Shown here in pieces: positions 35,488 to 45,517 of a DNA stretch of 64,000 nucleotides (position 1 is the stretch's first letter; the number at the start of each line of letters is the position of its first letter). Location: the NCBI RefSeq assembly GCF_000424665.1, contig NZ_AUKI01000002.1, forward strand, positions 41,171 to 105,170, in the 5' to 3' direction. The position numbers were made by a program, and so were the translations under genes. Under the pieces are notes generated by a model that was not told the DNA's origin, searched no databases, and was given only the letters and a program-made list of their open reading frames with translations. The stretch is from Salinimicrobium terrae DSM 17865. GTDB lineage: Bacteria > Bacteroidota > Bacteroidia > Flavobacteriales > Flavobacteriaceae.

Positions 35488-35514
35488 AAGAGGATCCAAA
35501 AATGCCATTTTTGA
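35488..35514. repeat. Palindromic intergenic repeat, copy B
   Basis: AAGAGGATCCAAAAATG-C-CATTTTTGA contains a perfect 8-bp palindrome around one central base. It lies 7 bp beyond the stop of the minus-strand hydrolase gene. Confidence 0.65.
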
Positions 35515-35520
35515 GACCTA

Positions 35521-36372
35521 TTATTTTTTAATAAACTCCGTCGCCTTTTGTATGATCTTTTCCATCGCCGGTGGCAGCTCATCTTGTTCCCATGGATGGG
35601 AAGCTCCAAAAACATGGTCACTACCTTCCAGCAGGAATAATTCTGATTGCCGGGACCATTCATGAAGCTCCCGGGCATTTTCTACCGAGACCGTGGGGTC
35701 TGTTGTGCCGTGAACAATTAAGTAAGGTATGTTTAGTTTTTTTGCCGACCTGGAGATGGTTAAACGTTCTTCATTTTGCTTAAAATCTTCATAGAAGTCA
35801 AACAAGTGTGGCATTTTCTGTTTGGTTCTGGAATTTTCTATATAAGAAATACCCTTTTGTCTCCATGCTTCCAGCTCTTCTCCCTTTGGAAATCTTTCCC
35901 CAAAGTCGCTAACCGCAGCAAGTGATATTAGTTTTTGTATACGATGGTCTTCGGCCGCTTTAACCACAACAATTCCGCCGCCCCGGGAATGTCCCATAAG
36001 GGTAAGACGCGAGAGATCGGCTTTTTCGGCGTAAGGGAAATTTTCACTGCTAATCCAGTCGATCAATACTTTAAGATCATCAAGTTCTTTGGTGTAAGTG
36101 TTTTCTCCAAAAGCATCGAGGTCCGGAAAGTCTACAGGCTCTTCAAGAGTTCCGCCGTTAAAGGCAAAATTAAATTTTATAAATAGAAAGCCATTTTTTG
36201 CAAAATCTTCAGCCATTAAATTCCATGCACCCCAGTCTTTAAATCCTTTATAACCGTGGCAGAATAATAGAACCGGTTTATTTTCCCCTTCTTCAGAATA
36301 AAAAACATCTGTTGGAATTGGACGGCCGTGAAGACCGGGCAAACTTTTATTCTTCTCTTGTTTAATTACCAT
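35521..36372 (-). CDS. Alpha/beta hydrolase (dienelactone-hydrolase/S9-like)
   Basis: This 283-residue cytoplasmic hydrolase has no signal peptide. The oxyanion segment is LLFCHGYKGFKDWGAWN (about residue 37). The nucleophile Ser is in LTLMGHSRGGGIVVVKA (about 128). The late Asp and His are in VHGTTDPTVSVENA and LEGSDHVFGASHPW. The motif order matches alpha/beta hydrolases acting on small esters or peptides; the substrate is unknown. Its start codon lies inside the end of addB with a 7-bp overlap, so it is cotranscribed with the repair gene, although no functional link is evident. Confidence 0.88.
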   Translation of the reverse strand: MVIKQEKNKSLPGLHGRPIPTDVFYSEEGENKPVLLFCHGYKGFKDWGAWNLMAEDFAKNGFLFIKFNFAFNGGTLEEPVDFPDLDAFGENTYTKELDDLKVLIDWISSENFPYAEKADLSRLTLMGHSRGGGIVVVKAAEDHRIQKLISLAAVSDFGERFPKGEELEAWRQKGISYIENSRTKQKMPHLFDFYEDFKQNEERLTISRSAKKLNIPYLIVHGTTDPTVSVENARELHEWSRQSELFLLEGSDHVFGASHPWEQDELPPAMEKIIQKATEFIKK

Positions 36373-39125
36373 GCGTTTTGTTTTATTTCTTTTTCTACAA
36401 AAGGAACTTCGGGATCACATATCTCTAAAATAAGATTTTTAAGCTGCAATTTAAATTCTTCAAGTGTTTCTTCAGTCACATCGGTATCTTTCCTGGCTCC
36501 ATATCCTTTTTTATCCTTTTTACTGAACTTAAGGAATCCTTCCTTTAAATTCTTAAAGGAGATTATCCCTGCTTCAGAAACCGGTGGCAGAGGTTCTTTA
36601 GCGTTCATCATAAGGGCATAGGTAAGGATTTGAAAAGGTTTGCTGTACCTGTCATAGTCAGATGTTATTTCTTCCCAATCAACCACTTCTACTTTGTTCT
36701 GCTCAACTCTTCCGGTTTTGTAATCTATGATGCGTAACTTCCCATTGAATTCATCAACCCGGTCAACTGTTCCCTTAAGAAAAACAGGAAAATTAAGTTC
36801 CTCAATGTGGATTTGGGTTTTCAGTTTTTCTTCTATTTTTAGAATCTTTAGGGTATTTCCCTCTTTTAGACCATTAATTTCTGAAAGTAAAAAGTTGCGC
36901 ACATAACGTCGTGCTACTTCAAAAATGAGCAGGTTCTTTCCCTGATCCAGTGGTGCCTTAGTGTAATGATCCCTAAACTGCTTTTCAATCTCTGCATTAA
37001 TCCCTTTTAATACCGGTTCAAGCTTCTGAATAGATATTTCTTCGTTTACCCAATTTTTGTAAAATTCTTCAAGGGTATCATGCACCACAGTTCCAAGTGT
37101 ATTGTACGCCACTGTTTCTTCCACTTCTTCCCGCTCCTTGAGTCCCAGAACATATTGCTTATAAAAATCCAGCGGATTTCTAATATAGGTCGTAAGTGCC
37201 GATGGTGAAAAACCTTCTGCTGCTCTTTCTCTAATTTTTTCCATCATTCCCGCCGACTTAGGTACAGTCTTAAGTTTCGCCGATACTGGAGGTACTATAG
37301 GACTAATGTTACCTTTTTCTATTGTGTGGTTCTTATTCGCTTCCATTTCAAGCTGCAGTAAAAATCTGCTTTTTTCACCTGCATTAAGTCGGTCACTTTC
37401 GGTGTTATAAAGCAGATTCACATGCTCGGCACGCTGTAGCAAATGGTAGAAGTGATAGGTGTAGACCGCATCTTTCTCTTTATATGTGGGCAACTTATAA
37501 GCACATTTAAGATCGAAAGGAATAAAAGAATTGCTACTTTTCCCTGCCGGAAGCACTCCCTCATTAACCGAGGTAAGAATTACATTTTTAAAATCCAGGA
37601 CTCGCGATTCTAACATCCCCATGAGCTGTAATCCAGAAAAAGGTTTTCCCCGGAAGTCAACCGCCTTCGAGGAAAGAAGATCCTTGTAAATCGAGAACAG
37701 GATCTTTATTGTATTTATGTATGGATATTCCTGAAGTAAATTACTTAATTGATTGACCAGTAAATTTAACTGATATAGAAATTCAAGTGTTATCTTGTTC
37801 CGGTCCTTGTCAAGACGATCTTTAAAGATCATGATCAATTCCTGAAGTGCCTCCAGTGCAATTTTGGGATCATTATCCCAATTTCCAAAACAGATCTTAA
37901 AAAGCCGTTTTAACTCATTAGGTACAGAAGCAAGTATATCCTTTTCATTTAGATATACCAGATTTTCATTTCGAATATTTTCCAGCATCTTTCTCGAATA
38001 ACCACGGGTTACCTGCTGTACAAGCGGATGGCTAAGAACAAGCATAAGATCTTTATAATAGTAATTTCCATTCCCCTGGATTGTATGCATCTTCAACAAA
38101 TGTTCGAAAAGAAATGTTATCGGTGCATTTTGAAGGGCAAACCCCATAGTTATGTTCACCTCCCCCACGTTAGGAGGCAGAGAATTTAAAACCGGGAGCA
38201 ACAAACTTTCATCTCCAAGGACTACAGCAGTTTGCTGTAATTCACCCGGTGACAATTTCGACAACAATTCTCCAACATATTTTGCCTGCCCAATGTTTTT
38301 GGGTACCCCCACCATCTTAATATTCTTGGCACTGTTGTAAGATTGGGAAATTATTTTGAGTTCATTATCCTTGTAATAAGGCCAGGATTTCATATAATTT
38401 CTCAAAAATAGCGAAACATCGTGCTGTTCATCCTTTAAAAAAACCTCATCCACATCCCAGTAGACTTCGGCTTTTCCTGCAGCCAGGAGCGTTTGAAAGA
38501 TGTCTTGCTCTGCACTATTTAGGGCATTGAATCCTATAAAAACAAAAGATTTAGAAGCAGCCGCAGCATAAGCAGTAATTTTTTCTGAGGCCCGTCTGTA
38601 AACCATTCCTTGATATGCCAACTCCTTTTTTTCAAGTTGTTCTTGAAGAGTCTGGTAATATTCAGCAAGTTTGTTCCAAAATAAAAGATAGTTCTCCATG
38701 AGGGGAGTACGCTCCTCCTGAAGATACCAGTGGTTCATTTCCTGTATGTTGCCCAGGTAACCAAAAAAGGATTGATAATCCACGAGGTATCGGTCAATTT
38801 CATTGAAATCGTACAATAGCGTTTGTGCCCAGGTGGAAAAGGTTTCAAATCCTTCACAATTCTCTTTGGGAGTACAGGCCAGGTAGGCTGAATAGAATTC
38901 AAAGAGAGAAGTTACGTTATCAATAGGTTTTAAGCCTGCTATTTCTTCGGCAAAATCTTCAATGCTCAATACTCGTGGGGCAAACATGGGAGTTGAGGAG
39001 AGTCTTGAAAGCCGGTTAAGAAGAGCGGCACCCGCTCGTTTACTCGGTAAAATAAAGATAGTTTCAGAAATATTGGTTTTTCTGGATAACAATTCCTGAA
39101 GCACCTGTTCAATAAATGATGTCAT
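36366..39125 (-). CDS. addB: AddB-like PD-(D/E)XK nuclease subunit of a RecBCD/AddAB-type complex
   Basis: This 919-residue partner of the helicase-nuclease at 42150 acts in end resection for recombination. The C-terminal nuclease domain is visible as VVHDTLEEFYKNW, then KGTVDRVDEFNGKLRIIDYKTGRVEQ with the Asp and Lys of the D-(D/E)xK motif (about residue 820). The N-terminal half is helicase-like (TIFILPSKRAGAALLNRL), but no Walker A glycine loop is seen, so ATPase activity is doubtful. The cysteine pattern of the Fe-S staple in Bacillus AddB is also missing. It is separated from addA by ompA and kbl. Sequence divergence makes the symbol a family-level call. Confidence 0.82.
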   Translation of the reverse strand: MTSFIEQVLQELLSRKTNISETIFILPSKRAGAALLNRLSRLSSTPMFAPRVLSIEDFAEEIAGLKPIDNVTSLFEFYSAYLACTPKENCEGFETFSTWAQTLLYDFNEIDRYLVDYQSFFGYLGNIQEMNHWYLQEERTPLMENYLLFWNKLAEYYQTLQEQLEKKELAYQGMVYRRASEKITAYAAAASKSFVFIGFNALNSAEQDIFQTLLAAGKAEVYWDVDEVFLKDEQHDVSLFLRNYMKSWPYYKDNELKIISQSYNSAKNIKMVGVPKNIGQAKYVGELLSKLSPGELQQTAVVLGDESLLLPVLNSLPPNVGEVNITMGFALQNAPITFLFEHLLKMHTIQGNGNYYYKDLMLVLSHPLVQQVTRGYSRKMLENIRNENLVYLNEKDILASVPNELKRLFKICFGNWDNDPKIALEALQELIMIFKDRLDKDRNKITLEFLYQLNLLVNQLSNLLQEYPYINTIKILFSIYKDLLSSKAVDFRGKPFSGLQLMGMLESRVLDFKNVILTSVNEGVLPAGKSSNSFIPFDLKCAYKLPTYKEKDAVYTYHFYHLLQRAEHVNLLYNTESDRLNAGEKSRFLLQLEMEANKNHTIEKGNISPIVPPVSAKLKTVPKSAGMMEKIRERAAEGFSPSALTTYIRNPLDFYKQYVLGLKEREEVEETVAYNTLGTVVHDTLEEFYKNWVNEEISIQKLEPVLKGINAEIEKQFRDHYTKAPLDQGKNLLIFEVARRYVRNFLLSEINGLKEGNTLKILKIEEKLKTQIHIEELNFPVFLKGTVDRVDEFNGKLRIIDYKTGRVEQNKVEVVDWEEITSDYDRYSKPFQILTYALMMNAKEPLPPVSEAGIISFKNLKEGFLKFSKKDKKGYGARKDTDVTEETLEEFKLQLKNLILEICDPEVPFVEKEIKQNAW

Positions 39126-39141
39126 GCTCTAAAAATAAAAA

Positions 39142-39163
39142 ACGCCCCGAAAAATCGGAGCGT
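39142..39163 (-). terminator. Terminator of ompA
   Basis: On the minus strand ACGCTCCGA-TTTT-TCGGGGCGT with a T-run lies 63 bp after the ompA stop and immediately before addB. Confidence 0.8.
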
Positions 39164-39225
39164 CTTTTTAAAAATTTATTCTTTCAGAAAACTAATTGTT
39201 ATCCTGATCATTGGTTTTTATAAAC

Positions 39226-40584
39226 CTATTCCTCTAAAGAGATCTCAACACGTCTGTTCTGCTGTCTTCCTTCTGCAGTGTTGTTAGTTGCTATAGGATT
39301 AATTTCACCATAACCTTCGGCAGTCAATCTACTTGCATCGATTCCTTCAGATACAAGAGCTTCTCTTACAGATTCAGCTCTTTCTCTAGATAACTGCAAA
39401 TTATATTCTTCGCTACCAGTGCTATCTGTGTGTCCACCTATATGGAAATCACTAGTAGGATATTCCATCATAATTTCTGCAATAGCATCAATTGTTTCCT
39501 CAGAATCGTCACGAATTGTAGCTTTATTAAGATCAAAAAGGATTGTTCTTGAATATTCGTTCAATTCTTCAATAATTGCCACAGTCACTTCAGGACAACC
39601 ATTGTTCGCAACAGTTCCCGCAACTTCAGGACATTCATCGTCTTTATCCAGAACTCCGTCATTGTCCATATCTTCCCATGGGCAACCGTTGTTTTCTTCT
39701 GGTCCTGCTTCATTTGGACATTCGTCCTCGCTATCTCTTATTCCATCACCATCGGCATCAGGACATCCATTCATTTCAGGAAGACCAGCTACGGTAGGAC
39801 ATTCATCCTGTGGATCGGCAACGCCATCACCGTCAGTATCGGGACATCCGTTATATTGAGCCAAACCTGCTTCGTTAGGACATTCGTCCAGTCTGTCTTG
39901 AATTCCATCACCGTCAGAATCAGGACAACCATTGAACTGCTCTAAACCGGCAACTTCAGGACATTCATCATTCTTGTCATAGATGCCATCACCATCGGTA
40001 TCTTTTCCACCCAAGGCAAATTTAATTCCTGCTGCATGTTGGAAGTGAGAATTCATATTCTCATCAAACCCATGCTTATAGATCGTTTGGACAGATAAAG
40101 CAAAATTTTCTGAGATCCAGAAGTTCAATCCTACTGTTCCATCAAGAGTTGCAAAGCCTTCGTCGTCCAGCCAGGTATATCCACCACCAACTCCAATAAT
40201 AGGATCCAACCAACCTTCGTCGGCGTTATTACGGAAGCTGTAGTTAAAAGTACCGTCTAAACCATAATACATTAAGTCATTGCGACCTTCATCTCCAAAT
40301 TTACTGATCCGGTTTATAGATCCAGCTCCTTCAAAATAGAATCCGGCTCCAATGTTTCGGGCAACAGAGATCCTTGAAAGACCTGCAAGTATGTTCCAGT
40401 GATCTCCGACATTAAAAAAGTCATCGAAGTATTCACCTAAAGGAGCGTCCTCACCAGTCGGATAAAAATCCACTGCGTTTACTCCCAAACCTATAGCCCA
40501 GGGATTATCATCATCCTGTGCCTGCATAGTGCTAAAGCTCAGGATACATAATGAAGCTAATAATAATCTGTTAAGATGTTTCAT
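39226..40584 (-). CDS. OmpA-family outer-membrane protein with thrombospondin type-3 repeats
   Basis: This 452-residue envelope protein links the outer membrane to peptidoglycan. In order it has a signal peptide (MKHLNRLLLASLCILSFSTMQAQ), a beta-barrel of about 165 residues rich in aromatic strands, and five calcium-binding thrombospondin type-3 repeats with DxDGDGIxDxxDECP and NGCP spacing (about residues 195-320). It ends in an OmpA peptidoglycan-binding domain (ILFDLNKATIRDDSEETIDAIAEIM, then GGHTDSTGSEEYNLQLSRERAESVREAL and GYGEINPIATN). A near-consensus promoter lies close upstream, which fits an abundant protein. It separates addA-kbl from addB, with its own promoter and terminator. Confidence 0.95.
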   Translation of the reverse strand: MKHLNRLLLASLCILSFSTMQAQDDDNPWAIGLGVNAVDFYPTGEDAPLGEYFDDFFNVGDHWNILAGLSRISVARNIGAGFYFEGAGSINRISKFGDEGRNDLMYYGLDGTFNYSFRNNADEGWLDPIIGVGGGYTWLDDEGFATLDGTVGLNFWISENFALSVQTIYKHGFDENMNSHFQHAAGIKFALGGKDTDGDGIYDKNDECPEVAGLEQFNGCPDSDGDGIQDRLDECPNEAGLAQYNGCPDTDGDGVADPQDECPTVAGLPEMNGCPDADGDGIRDSEDECPNEAGPEENNGCPWEDMDNDGVLDKDDECPEVAGTVANNGCPEVTVAIIEELNEYSRTILFDLNKATIRDDSEETIDAIAEIMMEYPTSDFHIGGHTDSTGSEEYNLQLSRERAESVREALVSEGIDASRLTAEGYGEINPIATNNTAEGRQQNRRVEISLEE

Positions 40585-40618
40585 ATTGAAGAGTTTAATT
40601 TTAATTAGTTAGCAGAAA

Positions 40619-40649
40619 CAAAAGTAGACCGATAATCAGGATTAACAAA
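40619..40649 (-). promoter_or_regulatory. Near-consensus Bacteroidota sigma-A promoter of ompA
   Basis: On the minus strand a TTTG (-33) is separated by 19 bp from TACTTTTG (-7). Both elements and the spacing fit the Bacteroidota consensus. Transcription would begin near 40612, giving a leader of about 28 nt. This is the clearest promoter in the window. Confidence 0.8.
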
Positions 40650-40922
40650 GCTTAATTTAATAAAGTTTTCTTAATAAGAACTCGATAACAGCGGTTTGCA
40701 GCCGAATTCAGACACTAATATTTTCAGAAAATATTAAAGTTTTAATAAAAAATTAAGATTTGTGATTGCGTTTGAAATCTCTTAAAAAAAGAGTTATTTA
40801 GGAGAAAAAGATCTACTTAACTCATTAAGCCGCATCTGGTAACATTCTTTAAGAAAATTTAAAAAAGTAAAAAATAAGGATGTATTCTAAAGCAGAACAC
40901 ATCCCTATTAATATTCCTTCTT
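40650..40922. other. Intergenic region between ompA promoter and kbl
   Basis: This AT-rich sequence has no gene. It includes a small palindrome (AATATTTTC/GAAAATATT, near 40711-40730) and, at 40878-40904, a GGATGT/ACATCC hairpin with a T-rich minus-strand tail that should end the kbl transcript. Confidence 0.5.
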
Positions 40923-42119
40923 TTATTTAATTATATTCAATTCTTTACCTACCTTTTTAAAGGCTGCAATGGCTTTATCTAAATGTTCTTGTGTATGTGC
41001 GGCAGATAGCTGTACCCGAATGCGGGCCTTACCTTTTGGTACAACAGGATAAAAGAAACCTATAACATAAATCCCCTCTTCCAAAAGTCGATCGGCCATT
41101 TTTTGCGAAAGTTTGGCGTCATATAGCATGACCGGAACAATAGCAGCATCTCCGTCTATTATATCAAAGCCTGCGTCTATAATTTCTTTTTTAAAGTATC
41201 TTGTATTTTCCTTCAGTTTGTTTCGCAGCGTATCATCTTTCGCGAGCATTTCAAAAACTTTAATAGAAGCACCCACTATGGCCGGGGCTAAAGAATTAGA
41301 GAAAAGATATGGCCTTGATCGTTGGCGTAGCATTTCGATAATCTCTTTTTTACCTGTAGTATAGCCGCCCATTGCGCCTCCTAAGGCTTTACCCAGTGTT
41401 CCGGTAATTATATCTACCCTCCCCAATACATTCTTTTCCTCGGGAGTTCCTATTCCATTTTCTCCAATAAAACCGGTTGCATGTGCTTCATCGATCATGA
41501 CCAGGGCATCATATTTTTCGGCCAGGTCACAAATTTTATCCAGCGGTGCCACGAGTCCATCCATTGAGAAAACCCCGTCTGTCACCACGATCTTAAATCT
41601 TGCTCCATCCTCATTTGCCTGCTTTAACTGGTTCTCCAGGTCTTCCATGTTATTATTCTCATAACGATAGCGTGCAGCTTTACATAACCTAACCCCATCA
41701 ATGATGGAGGCATGGTTGAGCGAATCTGAAATTATCGCATCTTCTTTCGAAAATAAGGGTTCAAAAACTCCTCCATTGGCATCAAAAGCCGCAGCATATA
41801 AGATTGTATCTTCAGTATGGTAAAAATCGGCGATCTTTCTTTCAAGTTCCTTGTGGATATCCTGTGTTCCACAGATAAACCGAACGCTAGACATCCCAAA
41901 ACCATGCGTATTCATGGTTTCCTGGGCAGCTTTTATCACTTCTGGATGTGATGAAAGCCCCAGGTAGTTGTTAGCACAGAAGTTAATCACTTCTTTTCCG
42001 CCTTCTATGGTGATATCTGCTCCCTGCGGTGAAGTAATTACCCGTTCTTTTTTATAGAGTCCTTCTTCTTTTATTTGTTCTATTTCATTTTTTAAATGAT
42101 CTTTCAATGCTCCGTACAT
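40923..42119 (-). CDS. kbl: 2-amino-3-ketobutyrate CoA ligase (glycine C-acetyltransferase)
   Basis: This 398-residue PLP enzyme of the alpha-oxoamine synthase family makes glycine and acetyl-CoA from aminoketobutyrate in threonine breakdown. The PLP lysine lies in [14 protein letters not shown] (about residue 245). Upstream are [27 protein letters not shown] and [15 protein letters not shown]. The closest alternatives are KAS-related serine palmitoyltransferase or AONS; the [26 protein letters not shown] start and the overall motif spelling favour Kbl. Threonine dehydrogenase is not adjacent. It lies 30 bp downstream of addA on the same strand. Confidence 0.9.
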   Translation of the reverse strand: MYGALKDHLKNEIEQIKEEGLYKKERVITSPQGADITIEGGKEVINFCANNYLGLSSHPEVIKAAQETMNTHGFGMSSVRFICGTQDIHKELERKIADFYHTEDTILYAAAFDANGGVFEPLFSKEDAIISDSLNHASIIDGVRLCKAARYRYENNNMEDLENQLKQANEDGARFKIVVTDGVFSMDGLVAPLDKICDLAEKYDALVMIDEAHATGFIGENGIGTPEEKNVLGRVDIITGTLGKALGGAMGGYTTGKKEIIEMLRQRSRPYLFSNSLAPAIVGASIKVFEMLAKDDTLRNKLKENTRYFKKEIIDAGFDIIDGDAAIVPVMLYDAKLSQKMADRLLEEGIYVIGFFYPVVPKGKARIRVQLSAAHTQEHLDKAIAAFKKVGKELNIIK

Positions 42120-42149
42120 AATGGTGGTTTTTTTACAAAATTACATTCT

Positions 42150-45100
42150 TTAAACAAAATTGACCTGTAGGTCTTCATTAATGTAGACCAACAATCTTTT
42201 TTCTACCCGATAATTCATCCTTTCAAGCACTCTTCCATATTCTTTAATTTGTTCCCCGTGAGTCGGATTTCCGGCACCGGTTTTATAATCAATAATGCTA
42301 ACGCGGGTGCCCGAGAAGTTCAACCTGTCGGGTCGCAGGAGAGATCCATCTTCAGAAATAATATCCCGTTCATTAAAATTTACTACTCCCTGTGCAAAAA
42401 ACTCTTTTAATTCAGGATGTTTTATAACTTCAAAAATGCTCTTTCGAAGCTCCTCTTTTTCTGTAGAAGAAAAAAGTCCCTCTTCTTTGGCATTTTCAAG
42501 GACCCTCTCCACATCTGCTTCAGTATTGATTCTGGCAAAAAGATCATGGATCAACTGCCCTTTTTCAATAGCTTCCTTCTGTCTTGAATTCCACATTAAC
42601 CCAGAACGGGTAATAATAGAGATCCCATTGCTTTGCGTGGGGTAAGAAAAAAAACTTTCCTGTTTGAGAGAATTTACAGCCTTTTTCTCCTCCATAAATC
42701 TCTCCTCTGGATCTCCAATATGGTATTCATTGCTGCCATCCCACTTGCCAATGGAACGTAAATAGGAAATCAACAATCCGGAAAATCGACCGGTTTTCTC
42801 ATTGCCTTTTTTGTCCAGATCCATTTTGGAAATAACATATAACTGTTGCTCCGGGCGGGTCATGGCTACATAAAGAACATTTAGGGCATCGAGCTGACTG
42901 TTACAGCACAAATCGTGATAAAGATGAGGTGCCTCTCCTTCCCATTCTTTCATTTTTTCAGCGGCACGTAAATAGGCTATCTCCACATTGGAACCAAATT
43001 CAACGGGTAGATCCATCCAGATATGCTCCCGGGCCGTATCACTTATCTGGGTGTTGGCAAAAGGATAAATTACTACCGGAAACTCCAGCCCCTTCGCTTT
43101 GTGAATAGTCATTATTTGAACCGCATTTTCTCCCTGAGGAACTACAATGCTCAATTCTTCTTTTTTGCGCTCCCAATGCTCCAAAAAGGAAAAAAGACCA
43201 GATCCTTCTGTACTTGAAGTTTCATAAACAAAATCCAAGTAAAACTGCAGGTAAGCATCAGATATTGCTTCAATTGAAAAAGCTCTTATAATGTATTCTA
43301 CGGCTTCATAGATAGACATTTCAGTGACTAATCCTGGAGAAAAATCAATGTTTTGAGCCAGGGCTTTAAAAAACTGTTCTCCTTCAAGCTGAAGGTGATC
43401 CATCAAAAATTGAAATTCATTTTCAACCTTTATGGTTTTATTCAGCAGATAATCTAAAATCTCAAATTTGAGAGTCTTATCGCCCGGATCCAGGCAGTAC
43501 TGCAAAACCGAAGTAATGAAATTCACCTTTGGAGACCTGCTTATGAGGAGACTTTCAGCAGAAATCACCGGAATAGAATGTTCACTCAAAAAATTAGCGA
43601 CAGCAATACTTTCCTTACGAGTGCGGGTAAGAATACAAATACCGGTTAAGGATTGTCCTTTTTCCTGCACATTATTTATAATTTCCAGAACTCTTTTAGG
43701 GTAAACCTCCATTTCTTCGGAAGCATTTTCGGCTTCTATAAATGAAATGTTTACATAGCCTTTCCTTTTACTCACCTTTCCCTGGCCACTATTGAGAAAA
43801 AGGTCTTTATGCGTGGTATTCAGAAAATAATCTGAAGCAAATTTGAAAAAACCATTATTGAATTCCACTATAGTACTCGCACTGCGATAGTTGTTGGGTA
43901 GCACTAACATTTCCGTCTCTTCAATACTAAAAGGATATCTTCTTTCACATAATTCTATAAATTGCTCAGCCTTGCCCCCGCGCCACCTGTAGATAGACTG
44001 CTTTGCATCTCCCACCAAAGTGAGAGAGCCATATTCCCCGACCGGGTGTTCCATCGAGAGAGTGTTGTCAACCAGCGGGATCAAGTTTTCCCACTGTAGT
44101 TGTGAAGTATCCTGAAATTCATCAATGAAATAATGACGGTAGCGATCACCAAGACGTTCATAAATGAAAGGTGCTGGTTGATCCTTAACTGCTTTTCCTA
44201 TTGTAGCATTGAATTCTGAAATTAAAACCAGAGAATTTTCAGCTTTGATTTCCTCAATCTGGGCCTGAATAGCGTTTAACAAGGATAAGGGCACCAGGTT
44301 TTTTTCCACGGCCTCGAGAAACTGAAGTCTTGTAATATTCTTTTTCACTTCCCCATACATTTCCACGATTTGCGGCTGAAGGGCGTCGAGAATTTGCTTT
44401 TTTTCGGAATCTAATTTGTTTGCGTAAAGTGCTTTTTCCGCCAGATCTTGTTGCCATCCTGCCGAAAAATTCACATTAAAATCCCCTTTTTGAAGCTTCA
44501 GAAAAAATTTTGGACAATAGCCTCCACTGAAGCATTTATCGTCAAGATTGTTTTCCTCCAGTAATTGAAAAAAAGAATTCGCAGTATTATTTACAGCTTC
44601 TTCAAGTTTTTTCTGTTGTTCATTTGCCCTTTCTTTCAGTTCTTCAAAGTCCGTAAGCTTTTTGGATTTAAGAATTTCCAAAAATTTGCCACTGGTTTCC
44701 TGGGTAAGCAATCGTCCAATGGCAAAAAGATCCCGGGCTATGTCCCAGCTCTTATCATCATCTGTCCTGGAAAGGACGAAATTTACCAGTACCCGGGTAA
44801 TAGCCTTATCCTTACCTGCTTTACTTATAAGACGGTCCACAGCCTCAGTAAGCACTTCATCGGTACGCAGTTCCACTTCAAAGTTAGGAGGGAGACCAAG
44901 ATCTTTAGCAAAAGTTCTCAATACGCGATGGGTAAAACCATCTATTGTTGAGACTTCAAAAGCCGCATAATTATGAATGATGTTCTTTAGAATTTGCCTG
45001 CTTTTTTGCTGAATTTTTTCAACTGGCATCCCGGAGCTTTCAGAAATATCCTCCAGTAAAGCCTGTTCTTTCTCAGATCTATCGAGCTTTGCCAGCGCAT

Positions 45101-45290
45101 TAAGGCTTTCAATGATTCTTGACTTCATTTCCCCCACAGCTTTATTGGTAAAGGTAATTGCCAGAATATTTTTATAACTTTCTATACTCGGAGAAGAAAG
45201 TAGTAGTAGCAGATAATCTTTGACCAGGGTGTAAGTCTTTCCCGAACCAGCCGAAGCATTATAAATTCTGAAGATATTGGACTGCTTCAA
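42150..45290 (-). CDS. addA: AddA-like UvrD-family helicase-nuclease
   Basis: This 1046-residue superfamily 1A helicase with a C-terminal nuclease unwinds and trims DNA ends for recombination. The Walker A motif is YNASAGSGKTYTLVK (about residue 16). Walker B is FIDEFQDTSQLQW, followed by LVGDAKQSIYRWRGG (motif III), then MTIHKAKGLEFPVVIYPF and VLYVAMTRPEQQLYVIS (motifs V and VI). The nuclease motif is LRPDRLNFSGTRVSIIDYKTG near residue 985. It should work with the AddB-like product encoded about 3 kb downstream. It is followed closely by kbl. Confidence 0.92.
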   Translation of the reverse strand: MKQSNIFRIYNASAGSGKTYTLVKDYLLLLLSSPSIESYKNILAITFTNKAVGEMKSRIIESLNALAKLDRSEKEQALLEDISESSGMPVEKIQQKSRQILKNIIHNYAAFEVSTIDGFTHRVLRTFAKDLGLPPNFEVELRTDEVLTEAVDRLISKAGKDKAITRVLVNFVLSRTDDDKSWDIARDLFAIGRLLTQETSGKFLEILKSKKLTDFEELKERANEQQKKLEEAVNNTANSFFQLLEENNLDDKCFSGGYCPKFFLKLQKGDFNVNFSAGWQQDLAEKALYANKLDSEKKQILDALQPQIVEMYGEVKKNITRLQFLEAVEKNLVPLSLLNAIQAQIEEIKAENSLVLISEFNATIGKAVKDQPAPFIYERLGDRYRHYFIDEFQDTSQLQWENLIPLVDNTLSMEHPVGEYGSLTLVGDAKQSIYRWRGGKAEQFIELCERRYPFSIEETEMLVLPNNYRSASTIVEFNNGFFKFASDYFLNTTHKDLFLNSGQGKVSKRKGYVNISFIEAENASEEMEVYPKRVLEIINNVQEKGQSLTGICILTRTRKESIAVANFLSEHSIPVISAESLLISRSPKVNFITSVLQYCLDPGDKTLKFEILDYLLNKTIKVENEFQFLMDHLQLEGEQFFKALAQNIDFSPGLVTEMSIYEAVEYIIRAFSIEAISDAYLQFYLDFVYETSSTEGSGLFSFLEHWERKKEELSIVVPQGENAVQIMTIHKAKGLEFPVVIYPFANTQISDTAREHIWMDLPVEFGSNVEIAYLRAAEKMKEWEGEAPHLYHDLCCNSQLDALNVLYVAMTRPEQQLYVISKMDLDKKGNEKTGRFSGLLISYLRSIGKWDGSNEYHIGDPEERFMEEKKAVNSLKQESFFSYPTQSNGISIITRSGLMWNSRQKEAIEKGQLIHDLFARINTEADVERVLENAKEEGLFSSTEKEELRKSIFEVIKHPELKEFFAQGVVNFNERDIISEDGSLLRPDRLNFSGTRVSIIDYKTGAGNPTHGEQIKEYGRVLERMNYRVEKRLLVYINEDLQVNFV

Positions 45291-45448
45291 ATTTTTTTTT
45301 ACTAAAGTAAGAAATGCATCTGGAATCGCCCTAAACCCCAGTTAGGGATTAATTAAATTATTTTCAAAGAGTTACCACTTCACCTCTCCTATCTTGATTT
45401 AATGCTTTAAAAACGCCAAAGTTTTAAGGATTTTATAACGTTTTATAA

Positions 45449-45479
45449 TTTCTATTAGATGGCTTTATCTTTAAATTTG
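45449..45479 (+). promoter_or_regulatory. Promoter of sodB
   Basis: TTTC (one base off TTTG) is separated by 19 bp from TAAATTTG, an exact TAnnTTTG match. The leader would be about 32 nt. Confidence 0.65.
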
Positions 45480-45517
45480 AAGTTGACCTTATTTAATAAT
45501 ACTAAAAAGATATAATT

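Noticed and set aside
39600..40010. Tandem DNA repeats inside ompA as a possible CRISPR or satellite
   Set aside because: They are coding thrombospondin type-3 repeats with diverged codons and no conserved spacer structure.
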